From Paracoccaceae bacterium (GTDB taxonomy: Bacteria; Pseudomonadota; Alphaproteobacteria; Rhodobacterales; Rhodobacteraceae): a stretch of 10,349 nt of DNA. Positions 1-7,176 of the stretch are shown here, piece after piece (position 1 is the first letter of the stretch; each line of letters opens with the position of its first letter). The translations under genes were made by a program, and so were the position numbers. Under the pieces are notes generated by a model. It was not told the origin of the DNA and ran no database searches. It saw only the letters and a list, made by a program, of their open reading frames with translations. The stretch is taken from positions 158,937 to 169,285 of the forward strand of contig NVXA01000005.1 in NCBI GenBank assembly GCA_002746395.1, written 5' to 3'.

Positions 1-287
1 TCGGTGATCTTCTTTATCTCGTCATGAAGTGCTTCGGCCAGAATGTAAGCCGCACCAGCGTTAATCACTACGACGCCTTCGCCTGTCACGATAAAGTTCA
101 AGTTATTGTTATGCCCTGTGTTTTCGTATGTCGGCGGGCCGGTTGCACCCGAAGAAGTCCAGACATTGGGAATGACCTCCACAGGTTTGGAGTATAATGC
201 GCTTTGCGGATATTGATCGGCGATTTCCTCGCTTGCCCAAACAGGTATTGCAAACATTATGAAGGCAAACAGGGCAGCTAAACGCAT
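1..287 (-). CDS. Exported MBL-fold metallo-hydrolase, N-terminal part (truncated by window edge)
   Basis: The reverse strand opens at ATG 287 and runs without a stop to base 1, giving 95 residues of a longer protein. An AGGAG Shine-Dalgarno (298-294) sits 6 bases before the ATG. Residues 1-18 form a signal peptide (MRLAALFAFIMFAIPVWA, probable cleavage after VWA), so the product should be exported to the periplasm. The mature start contains VIPNVWTSSGATGPPTYENT, and then a hydrophobic strand NLNFIVTGEGVVVINAGAAY followed by a helix LAEALHDEIKKIT. This matches the first beta-beta-alpha unit of metallo-beta-lactamase-fold hydrolases, in which the strand usually ends in a D/N-(A/T)-G turn. The zinc-binding HxHxDH motif would lie beyond the edge and is not visible, so catalytic competence and substrate cannot be judged. 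It could belong to the SoxH-like/quinoprotein-relay group of exported MBL proteins. That subgroup is a guess. Confidence 0.75.
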   Translation of the reverse strand, partial: MRLAALFAFIMFAIPVWASEEIADQYPQSALYSKPVEVIPNVWTSSGATGPPTYENTGHNNNLNFIVTGEGVVVINAGAAYILAEALHDEIKKIT

Positions 288-317
288 TGGTTTCTCCTTT
301 AAGTGGTGGGTCGCATC

Positions 318-345
318 ACATTACGCAATTTGAATGTCAAATCAA
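318..345 (-). promoter_or_regulatory. Candidate promoter of the MBL-fold gene
   Basis: Reading the minus strand, a TTGATT -35 (345-340), a 16-base spacer and a TAATGT -10 (323-318) place a start near 311, about 24 bases before the ATG at 287. The match to sigma-70 consensus is 4/6 and 3/6, so this is tentative. Confidence 0.3.
328..342. promoter_or_regulatory. Inverted repeat, candidate operator
   Basis: ATTTGA-ATG-TCAAAT is a perfect 6-base dyad with a 3-base centre. It lies in the 132-base divergent region between the MBL-fold gene and the thioesterase gene, and inside the spacer and -35 of the candidate minus-strand promoter. That would suit a dimeric repressor. The binding protein is unknown. 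Confidence 0.35.
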
Positions 346-409
346 GCAGCGTGAGTACGCAACGTCAGCGCTTGCAATGGCGCGCCTCGCAAGGCATCTC
401 GCACATAAC

Positions 410-414
410 GGAGG
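410..414 (+). promoter_or_regulatory. Ribosome binding site that fixes the thioesterase start
   Basis: GGAGG lies 5 bases before ATG 420. The reading frame is open further upstream to a GTG at 303, but that codon has no Shine-Dalgarno and the extra 39 residues look non-conserved, so 420 is the better start. Confidence 0.7.
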
Positions 415-419
415 ACGCC

Positions 420-944
420 ATGTATCCCATCATCCGCATGATGCACCAATATCTGAAATACCGGAACAAGCCGCTTGCACTCGACGCCGTGCATGTGTCG
501 GACCACTACTGCCTGCCGGTGGACCTAGATGTGTGGATGGAGCTAAACAACGGGCGCACATTAACGCTTTACGATCTTGGCCGTATTCCACTGGTTCAAC
601 GTATCGGTTTTGTGGATATGCTAAAGCAAAATGGGTGGTCGTTTACCATCGCGGGTTCCAGTGTGCGGTATCGCAAACGGGTGACGGTATTTAACAAACT
701 TGAAATGCGCTCCAGTATCGTTGGTCGGGATGCGCGGTTCTTATATGTCGTGCAAAGCATGTGGCATAAGGGCGAGGCGACATCTTCCGCCCTTTTCCGG
801 TTGGCTGTAACCGGCAACGGCATAATTCCGTCTGAGGAATGGGCCAAAGCCCTTGGAGTGCCAGACTGGAATCCAACCCTGCCCGATTGGGTTCAGGCAT
901 GGATCGAGGCCGAAGCGCAACGTGTCTGGCCGCCGGAGGGCTAG
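420..944 (+). CDS. Acyl-CoA thioesterase-like hotdog-fold protein
   Basis: This 174-residue protein fits the 4HBT_2-type thioesterase family (hotdog fold), cytoplasmic enzymes or enzyme-like proteins that hydrolyse acyl-CoA thioesters. Supporting segments in order are [21 protein letters not shown] (roughly residues 35-55), with the Asp, Glu and Asn-Gly typical of the hotdog helix. Next come [13 protein letters not shown] (61-73), the strand [11 protein letters not shown] (78-88) and [21 protein letters not shown] (about 107-127). Length is as expected for a single-hotdog protein of this family. It starts at ATG 420 behind a strong GGAGG. No signal peptide is present. It is transcribed away from the exported MBL-fold gene and its TAG stop overlaps that of the convergent oxidoreductase gene. 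Substrate chain length cannot be read from the sequence, and the family includes members of unknown physiological role. Confidence 0.8.
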   Translation: MYPIIRMMHQYLKYRNKPLALDAVHVSDHYCLPVDLDVWMELNNGRTLTLYDLGRIPLVQRIGFVDMLKQNGWSFTIAGSSVRYRKRVTVFNKLEMRSSIVGRDARFLYVVQSMWHKGEATSSALFRLAVTGNGIIPSEEWAKALGVPDWNPTLPDWVQAWIEAEAQRVWPPEG

Positions 945-1927
945 ACCGCGGCCCACGCTTCCGTTTCACCGGCGCCGTAGATCGCATCAATAACGCGCTG
1001 GTTCAGCTTGGAATTCTCCAACGTGAACACAGGGTCGTCCCCGCCCCGCGCCACCCGCACAAAGTTTTCAACTTGTAAGCGGTACTGATTTTTATCCGCG
1101 AACCGAAATTCCTGCACCTCGTTATTTGAATCGCGATGCAGTCGCACCTTGGCCGTTCCATAGGTGGGTGCGTTAAAGGGCGCTGTCACCTCGATCCAGC
1201 CGTTTTCTCCGTGAAAAGCCATGTGCTGGCGCAAATCCATTTGGGTTGAGCAGTAGAAGCTCATTTCAAAGTCGCCGAAATCCGCCCGAACACTGGCCCA
1301 GATGTCCGTGCCAAACTCCAAATCACGTTTAACGCTGGCAGAAACCCGCAAAGGTTCCCGCCCTGTAGTAATGCGCGTCGCAACGATTGGGTAAACACCA
1401 ATATCCGGCAATCCACCCCCGCCCAAGTTGATCTGATTACACATGTTGTCCGGGTCCGTATTATTGTAAGTAAACGCCCCTTGCACCTGCCTAAGCCGGC
1501 CAATTGCGTGATCAGCCATCAGTTCCGTCACCTTGTGCCATTGCGGATGGTAAGCGACCATAAACGCTTCGCACACCAGCAAACCACTTTCGTCGCGCGC
1601 TTTGATCAACGCGTCGATCTTGTCAGCCTGCAAAGCGATCGGTTTTTCACAAAGCACATGCTTGCCAGCGGCCACCGTTTTCAACGTCCACTCGATATGA
1701 TGCGAGGTTGGCAGCGGGATATAAACACCTTCGATGTGCTCACTCTCCAACATCTCCTCGTAAGACCCAAACGCCTGCGGCACGCCAAAACGATCAGCCA
1801 ACGCCCTTGCCGTTCGCAAATCACGGCTAGCGATGCCCTGAACCACGCCGTTATCGGATTCCAGTATTGCCGGAATAACCTGTTCCCGCCCGATTTTTGC
1901 AGTTGATAGAATTCCCCAGCGGAACAT
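941..1927 (-). CDS. Gfo/Idh/MocA-family NAD(P)-dependent oxidoreductase
   Basis: This 328-residue cytoplasmic dehydrogenase has the usual family length. The N-terminal Rossmann fold opens with [12 protein letters not shown] (2-13), a variant of the GxGxxG nucleotide loop, and continues to the family signature CEKP at 93-96, where Lys95 is the expected catalytic lysine. The C-terminal substrate domain carries [13 protein letters not shown] (169-181), placing Asp175 and Tyr179 at the positions of the usual catalytic Asp and His/Tyr. The overall look is closest to sugar or dihydrodiol dehydrogenases (D-xylose/glucose 1-dehydrogenase or trans-1,2-dihydrobenzene-1,2-diol dehydrogenase types). The substrate is not determinable. 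An excellent AAGGAGG (1940-1934) lies 6 bases before ATG 1927. It diverges from the UMF1 transporter, so a sugar substrate imported by that transporter is possible but unproven. Its stop overlaps the thioesterase stop. Confidence 0.92.
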   Translation of the reverse strand: MFRWGILSTAKIGREQVIPAILESDNGVVQGIASRDLRTARALADRFGVPQAFGSYEEMLESEHIEGVYIPLPTSHHIEWTLKTVAAGKHVLCEKPIALQADKIDALIKARDESGLLVCEAFMVAYHPQWHKVTELMADHAIGRLRQVQGAFTYNNTDPDNMCNQINLGGGGLPDIGVYPIVATRITTGREPLRVSASVKRDLEFGTDIWASVRADFGDFEMSFYCSTQMDLRQHMAFHGENGWIEVTAPFNAPTYGTAKVRLHRDSNNEVQEFRFADKNQYRLQVENFVRVARGGDDPVFTLENSKLNQRVIDAIYGAGETEAWAAV

Positions 1928-1954
1928 AGCGCGCCTCCTTTTGGTTACCTTACA

Positions 1955-1983
1955 AGCCTATGCATCAAACAGTGATAGGTCAA
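1955..1983 (-). promoter_or_regulatory. Candidate promoter of the Gfo/Idh/MocA gene
   Basis: On the minus strand TTGACC (1983-1978, 5/6 to consensus) is followed after exactly 17 bases by TAGGCT (1960-1955, 3/6). The predicted start near 1948 leaves a leader of about 20 bases containing the AAGGAGG. Confidence 0.4.
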
Positions 1984-1992
1984 AACTTTCCC

Positions 1993-2021
1993 TTGCCTAA
2001 ACGCTACTGCGCACGTCATAT
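1993..2021 (+). promoter_or_regulatory. Weak candidate promoter of the MFS-mepA-propeller unit
   Basis: TTGCCT (1993-1998), a 17-base spacer and TCATAT (2016-2021) precede ATG 2050 by about 28 bases. The -10 matches consensus poorly (3/6). It is the best candidate I find in the 122-base divergent region. Confidence 0.25.
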
Positions 2022-2049
2022 CGTTGGAAAATCAAAAAGGGACGGAAAA

Positions 2050-3387
2050 ATGAAACAATACGCATCGAAAAAAGGTATCTGGGGGTGGATGTCTTTTGAT
2101 TGGGCCAGCCAGCCTTTCCACACATTGCTCGTTACATTTATCTTCGCGCCTTACTTCACCTCTGCCGTTATCGGCGACAGTTTGGCAGGGCAACAAGCAT
2201 GGGCAACGATGCTGACCATCACCGGTATTTTCATCGCCGTACTGGCACCGATGCTTGGGTCCATCGCTGACAACTCCGGCCCACGTAAGCCGTGGATACT
2301 GGTGTTTTCCGTCATGATCGCCGTGGGGTCTTTCGGTCTGTGGTGGGCTGTTCCCAACATGTCATCCATCACGCTGATCCTGATATCCTTCGGCATCGCC
2401 CTGATCGGGGTCGAATTTGCCGCCATTTTCATCAACGCCATGCTGCCCGAGCTTGGCCCGAAAGAGGATTTGGGCCGCATATCCGGCTCCGGTTGGGCGT
2501 TCGGCTATTGGGGCGGCGTTCTGGCACTGTTCATTATGTTGCTATTGCTGGCTGAAAACGACGAAGGCGTAACCCTGCTTGGCACCGCGCCCATCTTTGG
2601 CCTAGATGCTGGAATGCGCGAAGGAACCCGTTCCGTCGGGCCACTATCCGCGATCTGGTATGTTTTGTTCATGGTGCCATTCTTCCTTTGGACGCCCGAC
2701 GTGAAGAAAAAACCGCTTGAAAAAGATTTCCTGTCCAAAGGCTTCACCGACCTGATTGCCACCCTGAAATCCCTGCCGGGTCAAACCAGCCTAAGCGCCT
2801 ATTTACTATCGTCGATGTTCTACCGCGATGCGCTGAACGGTCTGTTCGCATTCGGCGGTATCTATGCCTCTGGCGTATTGAACTGGTCGATCACGCAAAT
2901 CGGTGTTTTCGGCATTGTCGCCGCCATCACCGGCGCGATCTTCGCTTGGGTCGGTGGGCACGCTGACAAAAAATTCGGCCCCAAACCTGTGATCGTCTTC
3001 AGCGCGGTGGCCCTGATTTTGGTCGTTTCCGCCATCGCCACAACATCGCGTGAGATGCTGTTTTTACAGCCAATCGCCGAAGGGTCATCCGCACCTGACA
3101 TCTTGTTCTACATCTGTGGCGCGATTATTGGCGGCGCAGGTGGCGCAATGCAGGCCGCATCACGCACAATGCTGGTTCGCCAAGCCAACCCGGAACGCAT
3201 GACCGAAGCGTTTGGCCTTTACGCCCTATCCGGCAAAGCGACAGCATTCCTTGCGCCGGCCGCCATTCTGATGGCCACCACCATGACAGGCAGCCAGCGG
3301 TTAGGCATGACCCCGCTGATCGGCCTTTTCGTCATCGGCCTAATCCTGTTAATCTGGGTGAAACCGGAAGGGGCGAACGCCGACTAA
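2050..3387 (+). CDS. UMF1-family MFS transporter
   Basis: This 445-residue inner-membrane protein has about 12 hydrophobic segments in two halves. The N-terminus IWGWMSFDWASQPFHTL (10-26) is characteristic of the UMF1/ATG22-like branch of the major facilitator superfamily. The MFS loop motif appears as GSIADNSGPRKPW (70-82) after TM2, with a degenerate copy GGHADKKFGPKP (302-313) in the second half. A charged cytoplasmic linker (DVKKKPLEKDFLSKGF, 217-232) separates the halves. I place the start at ATG 2050, because the longer frame from 1960 adds a basic, non-conserved stretch with no Shine-Dalgarno; the 2050 start has only a modest AGGGACGG-like site. The TAA stop directly abuts the mepA ATG, implying co-transcription and coupling. 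UMF1 substrates are mostly unknown. Import of sugars, muropeptides or amino acids, or an export role, all remain possible. Confidence 0.88.
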   Translation: MKQYASKKGIWGWMSFDWASQPFHTLLVTFIFAPYFTSAVIGDSLAGQQAWATMLTITGIFIAVLAPMLGSIADNSGPRKPWILVFSVMIAVGSFGLWWAVPNMSSITLILISFGIALIGVEFAAIFINAMLPELGPKEDLGRISGSGWAFGYWGGVLALFIMLLLLAENDEGVTLLGTAPIFGLDAGMREGTRSVGPLSAIWYVLFMVPFFLWTPDVKKKPLEKDFLSKGFTDLIATLKSLPGQTSLSAYLLSSMFYRDALNGLFAFGGIYASGVLNWSITQIGVFGIVAAITGAIFAWVGGHADKKFGPKPVIVFSAVALILVVSAIATTSREMLFLQPIAEGSSAPDILFYICGAIIGGAGGAMQAASRTMLVRQANPERMTEAFGLYALSGKATAFLAPAAILMATTMTGSQRLGMTPLIGLFVIGLILLIWVKPEGANAD

Positions 3388-4245
3388 ATGCGCAATTTGT
3401 TTCAGGTAGTTCTATTATTAGGGGTGGTTCTGGCAGGAGCCGCCTCGGCCACTCCCGCCGCCAAAGGATTATTCGGGCATATTGAACTCCCAAGTGAACA
3501 AACACCTCAATCTTATGGCTCTTACGCTAAAGGATGTTTGGCTGGTGCTGCGCAACTGTCCGAGACAGGCACCAACTGGCAAACGATGCGCCCGTCTCGA
3601 AACAGAAACTGGGGGCATCCCGATATGCTCGCCTTTATCAAACGCCTTAGTCAGAATGCCAAACGGGCGGGGTGGCAGGGCCTTTATGTCGGTGACATGA
3701 GCCAACCACGTGGCGGGCCGATGTTAACGGGCCATGCCAGCCACCAGATCGGGTTAGATGCAGACATCTGGATGCTGCCGCCCACCCGCATGAATCTGAC
3801 TGCAAGCGAGCGCGAAAATCTGTCTTCGGTTTCCGTGGTTTCCCGCGACCGAAAATCCGTTAACGACAACTGGACGGCTGCACACCACGAAATTCTGATG
3901 GCGGCCCTTAAGGACAAATCCGTTGCCCGCATCTTCGTCTCGGGCGCGATCAAATTGCAAATGTGCGAGGATGCCTCGCCCAGCGAGCGCCCATACCTGC
4001 GCAAACTTCGCCCTTGGTGGGGCCACACCTATCACTTCCACGTTCGCCTTAACTGTCCACGCGGCTCAACCGAGTGCATCGAACAAGTCCCGCCCCCTGC
4101 AGGCGACGGATGTGACAGCGTTGAATGGTGGGTAACCGACGCCCTGTTGCCACCCGACCCGAGCGCGCCACCCAAGGTACTAAAACCAGAGCTGGTTTTG
4201 GCTGATCTGCCAAATCAATGCCTCGGCGTGTTAGAATCGCGATGA
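3388..4245 (+). CDS. mepA: Penicillin-insensitive murein endopeptidase MepA
   Basis: This 285-residue exported LAS-type zinc peptidase cleaves D-Ala-meso-diaminopimelate cross-links in peptidoglycan in the periplasm. The signal peptide covers residues 1-21 (probable cleavage after ASA). The first zinc motif TGHASHQIGLDAD (114-126) supplies His119 and Asp126. The second, WGHTYHFHVRL (211-221), supplies His218, with His213 and His216 nearby. These correspond to His113, Asp120 and His211 of Escherichia coli MepA. Six cysteines (50, 193, 223, 230, 242, 278) sit where the E. coli enzyme has three disulfides, so the fold should be intact. The ATG touches the stop codon of the MFS gene with no good Shine-Dalgarno at close range, suggesting translational coupling. 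The TGA overlaps the next gene's ATG. All expected catalytic residues are present. Confidence 0.96.
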   Translation: MRNLFQVVLLLGVVLAGAASATPAAKGLFGHIELPSEQTPQSYGSYAKGCLAGAAQLSETGTNWQTMRPSRNRNWGHPDMLAFIKRLSQNAKRAGWQGLYVGDMSQPRGGPMLTGHASHQIGLDADIWMLPPTRMNLTASERENLSSVSVVSRDRKSVNDNWTAAHHEILMAALKDKSVARIFVSGAIKLQMCEDASPSERPYLRKLRPWWGHTYHFHVRLNCPRGSTECIEQVPPPAGDGCDSVEWWVTDALLPPDPSAPPKVLKPELVLADLPNQCLGVLESR

Positions 4246-5105
4246 TCAGGCTGGTTGTACTGCTATTGCTGTTGCCACTGCTTGCCCAAGCACAAACACT
4301 GACACCCGTTGGCAGGATCGTGCTGAAACTGGATCTTGACGGATTCGGCGGCCTATCCGGCATCGAGGTTGATCCTGACGGAAACTTTCTGGCCATCAGC
4401 GATCAAGGCCAGTTTGTCAAAGGCAACATTACGCGCATCGACGGGGAAATAACGGGGGCCATAATCGCACCCCTTCGCCCCATCCTTGATACCAAAGGCA
4501 AGCCGCTAACGGGCTATCACACAAACGCCGAAGGCTTGGCCATTGGGCCAGATGGCAACATTTATATCGCGTTTGAGGGCAACCACCGCGTCATGCGTCA
4601 TGAAACCCCGACAGCACCGGCAGAATTTCTGCCCAAGCATCCAGATTTTCGGACCTTGCAAAACAATTCAGGGCTGGAGGCGTTGGCCATAAATGCCGAT
4701 GGCGTACTGCTGACCATTCCCGAACGCTCCGGCAAAGAAACGCGACCCTTTCCGGTTTATGTTTTGGATGGGGATGAGTGGAACCAAACCACCTCCATCC
4801 CACGCGACGGGCCGTTTCTGGTGACGGGTGCGGATTTCGGGCCTGACGGGCGGCTCTATGTTCTGGAGCGCGCCTTCAAGTTTCCCGCAGGTTTCGCAAC
4901 GCGCATCCGACGGTTCTCCTTTGTTAATGATATGTTAACGGACGGGGAAACCTTGCTGGTCGCGCGTAAAAACCGCCTCGATAATATGGAGGGGATATCG
5001 GTCTGGGTCGACCAGCAAGGTCAAACTCGTCTGACACTGGTATCCGACAATAACTTTAATCCTTTGTTAAGAACCGTTATCGCTGAATATTTGGTTAACG
5101 ATTAG
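4242..5105 (+). CDS. Exported esterase-like/phytase-type beta-propeller protein
   Basis: This 287-residue protein begins with a signal peptide (MIRLVVLLLLLPLLAQA, cleavage about residue 17), so it is periplasmic or secreted. The mature part shows propeller-blade repeats of the form GL-x-DPDG-x-L/I-Y: GLSGIEVDPDGNFLAISDQG (37-56), AEGLAIGPDGNIYIAFEG (96-113), GLEALAINADGVLLTIPE (144-161), GADFGPDGRLYVLER (196-210) and MEGISVW (249-255) followed by LTLVSDNN. These acidic blade ends (Asp54, Glu97, Glu112, Glu146, Glu161, Glu209, Glu250, Asp269) are the pattern of the 'esterase-like activity of phytase' family, where they line a metal or phosphate pocket. The reaction of most members is untested. 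I use ATG 4242 because it overlaps the mepA TGA as ATGA. ATG 4218 in the same frame is possible and would still give a signal peptide. The 3' end overlaps the convergent LOG-family gene by 11 bases. Confidence 0.85.
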   Translation: MIRLVVLLLLLPLLAQAQTLTPVGRIVLKLDLDGFGGLSGIEVDPDGNFLAISDQGQFVKGNITRIDGEITGAIIAPLRPILDTKGKPLTGYHTNAEGLAIGPDGNIYIAFEGNHRVMRHETPTAPAEFLPKHPDFRTLQNNSGLEALAINADGVLLTIPERSGKETRPFPVYVLDGDEWNQTTSIPRDGPFLVTGADFGPDGRLYVLERAFKFPAGFATRIRRFSFVNDMLTDGETLLVARKNRLDNMEGISVWVDQQGQTRLTLVSDNNFNPLLRTVIAEYLVND

Positions 5106-5910
5106 TTTCCCAGTTCATCAACACATCCCACGCCTCATCAGCTGTTTCGACAAAGCGGAACAGCTTAAGGTCATCCGCCCCGATTGTGCCTGCTTCAGCC
5201 AGTGCGTCCCAATTAATGACTTTGCGCCAAAACTCTTCGCCAAACAGCAAGATCGGCATAGGTTCCATGCGGCCAGTCTGGATCAAGGTTAACGCTTCGA
5301 ACAGTTCGTCCATCGTACCGAAGCCACCGGGGAAAACGGCAATGGCTTTGGCGCGCATCAGAAAGTGCATTTTGCGGATCGCGAAATAGTGGAAGTTAAA
5401 GCACAGCTCCGGTGTGGCGTACTGATTGGGCGATTGTTCGTGCGGAAGAACGATATTCAAGCTGATGGACTCGCCACCAACATCGGCCGCACCGCGATTG
5501 CCTGCCTCCATCACACCAGGGCCACCACCTGTGCAAACGACATATTTCTTGTCCCCGTTCGCCATGCAAGCACGGGCGCAATGCCCTGCGAACTTTCGGG
5601 CTTCAGTGTAATACTTTGACAGGTCAGCCAGCGTTTCCGTTCGGGCCGACGCTTTGTTCACAGGGTCAGGAATTCGCGCACCACCGAATAGCACAACCGT
5701 GCTTTCAATTCCCATTTCTTCCAACGCCATCTCTGGCTTCAACAGTTCCAGTTGCAGGCGCATTGGGCGTAGTTCATCACGACACAGGAAATCGGGGTCG
5801 GCAAAGGCCAACCGATACGTCGGCGCACGGGTTTGCGGGGTATCCGGCACCTCGGTCGAGGTTTGCATATCTTTGCGGGCATCGGGGAAGCGGGTTTGTT
5901 TTCGGTACAT
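5095..5910 (-). CDS. LOG-family (TIGR00730-like) nucleotide phosphoribohydrolase-type protein
   Basis: This 271-residue cytoplasmic Rossmann-like protein was historically misnamed lysine decarboxylase. LOG-family proteins hydrolyse nucleoside 5'-monophosphates (cytokinin ribotides in plants and some bacteria) to base and ribose 5-phosphate. The signature is present as GGGPGVMEAGNRGA (128-141) and PGGFGTMDELFE (194-205), matching the PGGxGTxxE consensus, plus VVLFGGARI (72-80) at the first strand. The approximately 70-residue N-terminal extension before the core is longer than in the small LOG type and resembles the larger proteobacterial form. I choose ATG 5910, preceded by GAGG (5919-5916) at 5 bases, over an in-frame GTG at 5943. 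It diverges from dapD across 95 bases. The physiological substrate in bacteria is generally a purine nucleotide or unknown. Nothing here specifies it. Confidence 0.9.
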   Translation of the reverse strand: MYRKQTRFPDARKDMQTSTEVPDTPQTRAPTYRLAFADPDFLCRDELRPMRLQLELLKPEMALEEMGIESTVVLFGGARIPDPVNKASARTETLADLSKYYTEARKFAGHCARACMANGDKKYVVCTGGGPGVMEAGNRGAADVGGESISLNIVLPHEQSPNQYATPELCFNFHYFAIRKMHFLMRAKAIAVFPGGFGTMDELFEALTLIQTGRMEPMPILLFGEEFWRKVINWDALAEAGTIGADDLKLFRFVETADEAWDVLMNWETNR

Positions 5911-5937
5911 AGTATCCTCACGGTCAGTTGTGTCATA

Positions 5938-5966
5938 TTGCACATGCTTGGTTTCCGAATTATACG
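5938..5966 (+). promoter_or_regulatory. Candidate dapD promoter
   Basis: TTGCAC (5938-5943), a 17-base spacer and TATACG (5961-5966, 4/6) put a start near 5973, about 33 bases before dapD ATG 6006. The -35 is partly covered by a dyad, TGTG-N8-CACA (5929-5944), which resembles the CRP/FNR superfamily pattern TGTGA-N6-TCACA at 8 of 10 positions. Confidence 0.4.
5959..5964 (-). promoter_or_regulatory. Candidate -10 element of the LOG-family gene
   Basis: The minus strand reads a perfect TATAAT here, 48 bases before ATG 5910. It overlaps the plus-strand dapD -10 at 5961-5964. No convincing -35 is present at 16-18 bases, so this may be a weak or activator-dependent promoter. Confidence 0.3.
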
Positions 5967-6005
5967 CCTAATCTGAACAAGACCAGTCACAAATTGGGGA
6001 TCACC

Positions 6006-6833
6006 ATGTCGAACGCACAACTAGAAACCGCCATAGAGGCCGCATGGGATGCGCGCGACACCATCAGCCCCGCCACAACAGGCGAGGTTCGAGAGGCGAT
6101 CGAGGACACACTGACCGCTTTGGACAGCGGCAAACTGCGTGTCGCCGAACCACGCGAAAATGGTGAATGGCACGTTAACCAATGGGCCAAGAAAGCCGTG
6201 CTGCTGTCTTTCCGCCTTTCAGATATGGCGATGATCGAAGGCAGCAATGGCAATGCCAGTTGGTGGGACAAGGTTCCAAACAAATGGGCTGGCTGGGGTG
6301 AAAACCAGTGGAAGGCCGCAGGTTTCCGCGCCGTTCCGGGATCAATCGTGCGCCGTTCCGCCTATATCGCGCCCGGCGTGGTGCTGATGCCATCCTTTGT
6401 GAATATCGGCGCGTATGTCGGCGAAGGGTCCATGGTTGATGGCTGGGCCACGGTTGGTTCGTGTGCGCAAATCGGCAAGCATGTGCATCTTTCGGGCGGC
6501 GTTGGCATTGGCGGCGTTCTGGAACCGATGCAGGCTGGCCCGACGATTATCGAAGATAATTGCTTTATCGGCGCGCGCTCCGAAGTGGTTGAGGGATGCA
6601 TTGTTCGTGAAGGCTCCGTGTTGGGCATGGGCGTGTTTATTGGCAAGTCCACCAAGATCGTTGACCGCGAAACCGGCGAGGTTATGTACGGCGAAGTTCC
6701 GCCCTATTCGGTTGTTGTTGCTGGCTCCATGCCGTCCAAAAACGGCGTTAACCTTTATGCCGCGATCATTGTAAAACGGGTGGACGAACAGACACGCTCC
6801 AAAACCTCAATCAACGATCTTCTCCGTGACTGA
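6006..6833 (+). CDS. dapD: 2,3,4,5-tetrahydropyridine-2,6-dicarboxylate N-succinyltransferase
   Basis: This 275-residue protein matches the normal DapD length. The cytoplasmic trimer transfers succinyl from succinyl-CoA to L-2-amino-6-oxopimelate (from tetrahydrodipicolinate), a step of the succinylase route to meso-diaminopimelate and lysine. The N-terminal helical domain (about 1-100) contains [16 protein letters not shown] (55-70). The left-handed beta-helix of hexapeptide repeats runs from about 108 to 235 ([20 protein letters not shown] at 111-130). Asp145 in GSMVDGW and Glu193 in GARSEVVEG correspond to the catalytic Asp/Glu pair described for mycobacterial DapD. The succinyl-CoA-binding C-terminus [17 protein letters not shown] (231-247) is intact. 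ATG 6006 follows a GGGGA site; the frame is open upstream, but that stretch is the promoter and leader. The stop overlaps the start of the next small gene. dapE and dapC are not in the window. Confidence 0.98.
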   Translation: MSNAQLETAIEAAWDARDTISPATTGEVREAIEDTLTALDSGKLRVAEPRENGEWHVNQWAKKAVLLSFRLSDMAMIEGSNGNASWWDKVPNKWAGWGENQWKAAGFRAVPGSIVRRSAYIAPGVVLMPSFVNIGAYVGEGSMVDGWATVGSCAQIGKHVHLSGGVGIGGVLEPMQAGPTIIEDNCFIGARSEVVEGCIVREGSVLGMGVFIGKSTKIVDRETGEVMYGEVPPYSVVVAGSMPSKNGVNLYAAIIVKRVDEQTRSKTSINDLLRD

Positions 6834-7164
6834 AGCGCCCAAAGAAAAGCGCCCACAGCAGGTGTATACCCTGCTGGTCGAGGTGGGCCGCTCCGATAAT
6901 GACGGCCTGCCTAAGGGCAGTTCTGGCGCAGCATTGATGTGTTATGCATCTGGCGTCGACGAGGCAGAAGCCGTGCGCGAGACCGTAGCAATCCTTAAGC
7001 AAGCCGACATGGCCCCGCTGGATGTGTCCGGCTATGGCACGTTGCAAGAACGCCGCGCTGAAGGGCATGACATTTCAGACGAAGAAAAAGGGTTAATGCA
7101 GCAGGCGCTAGACGAAAATTCAGTGATTGTCGCGCAGATGACCCCGTTTTTCGACAAAGGATAA
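6826..7164 (+). CDS. Conserved-looking protein of unknown function, coupled to dapD
   Basis: I do not recognise a named family. The 112-residue soluble protein starts at GTG 6826, 8 bases inside the 3' end of dapD, with no strong Shine-Dalgarno of its own, so translation probably depends on dapD. No signal peptide or membrane segment is present. Predicted elements by eye are a strand VYTLLVEVG (13-21), a glycine-rich loop and strand [14 protein letters not shown] (31-44), a helix [18 protein letters not shown] (45-62), and a strand [12 protein letters not shown] (65-76). A helix [17 protein letters not shown] (84-100) and a final strand IVAQMTPFF (101-109) follow. This beta-beta-alpha-beta-alpha-beta order could be a small ferredoxin-like sandwich, which is inference only. 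The gene-like composition, exact coupling and well-formed secondary structure argue that it is real. A link to diaminopimelate or lysine metabolism is suggested only by position. Confidence 0.8.
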   Translation: MTEAPKEKRPQQVYTLLVEVGRSDNDGLPKGSSGAALMCYASGVDEAEAVRETVAILKQADMAPLDVSGYGTLQERRAEGHDISDEEKGLMQQALDENSVIVAQMTPFFDKG

Positions 7165-7176
7165 TCGCAAAACCAT

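Noticed and set aside
303..419. 39-residue upstream extension of the thioesterase from GTG 303
   Set aside because: No Shine-Dalgarno at 303, the stretch covers the divergent promoter region, and GGAGG fits ATG 420.
691..990. Minus-strand open frames opposite the thioesterase
   Set aside because: They overlap a well-supported gene along its whole length and resemble no protein.
1964..1976. ATCA-N5-TGAT dyad in the Gfo/Idh promoter spacer
   Set aside because: Four-base arms are expected by chance. Position is suggestive but support is too thin.
1960..2049. 30-residue N-terminal extension of the MFS transporter
   Set aside because: Basic, non-family-like sequence before the conserved IWGWMSFDW start. 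It also overlaps both candidate promoters of the divergent region.
4218..4241. Alternative start of the propeller protein
   Set aside because: No ribosome binding site; ATG 4242 overlaps the mepA stop as ATGA. Not fully excluded.
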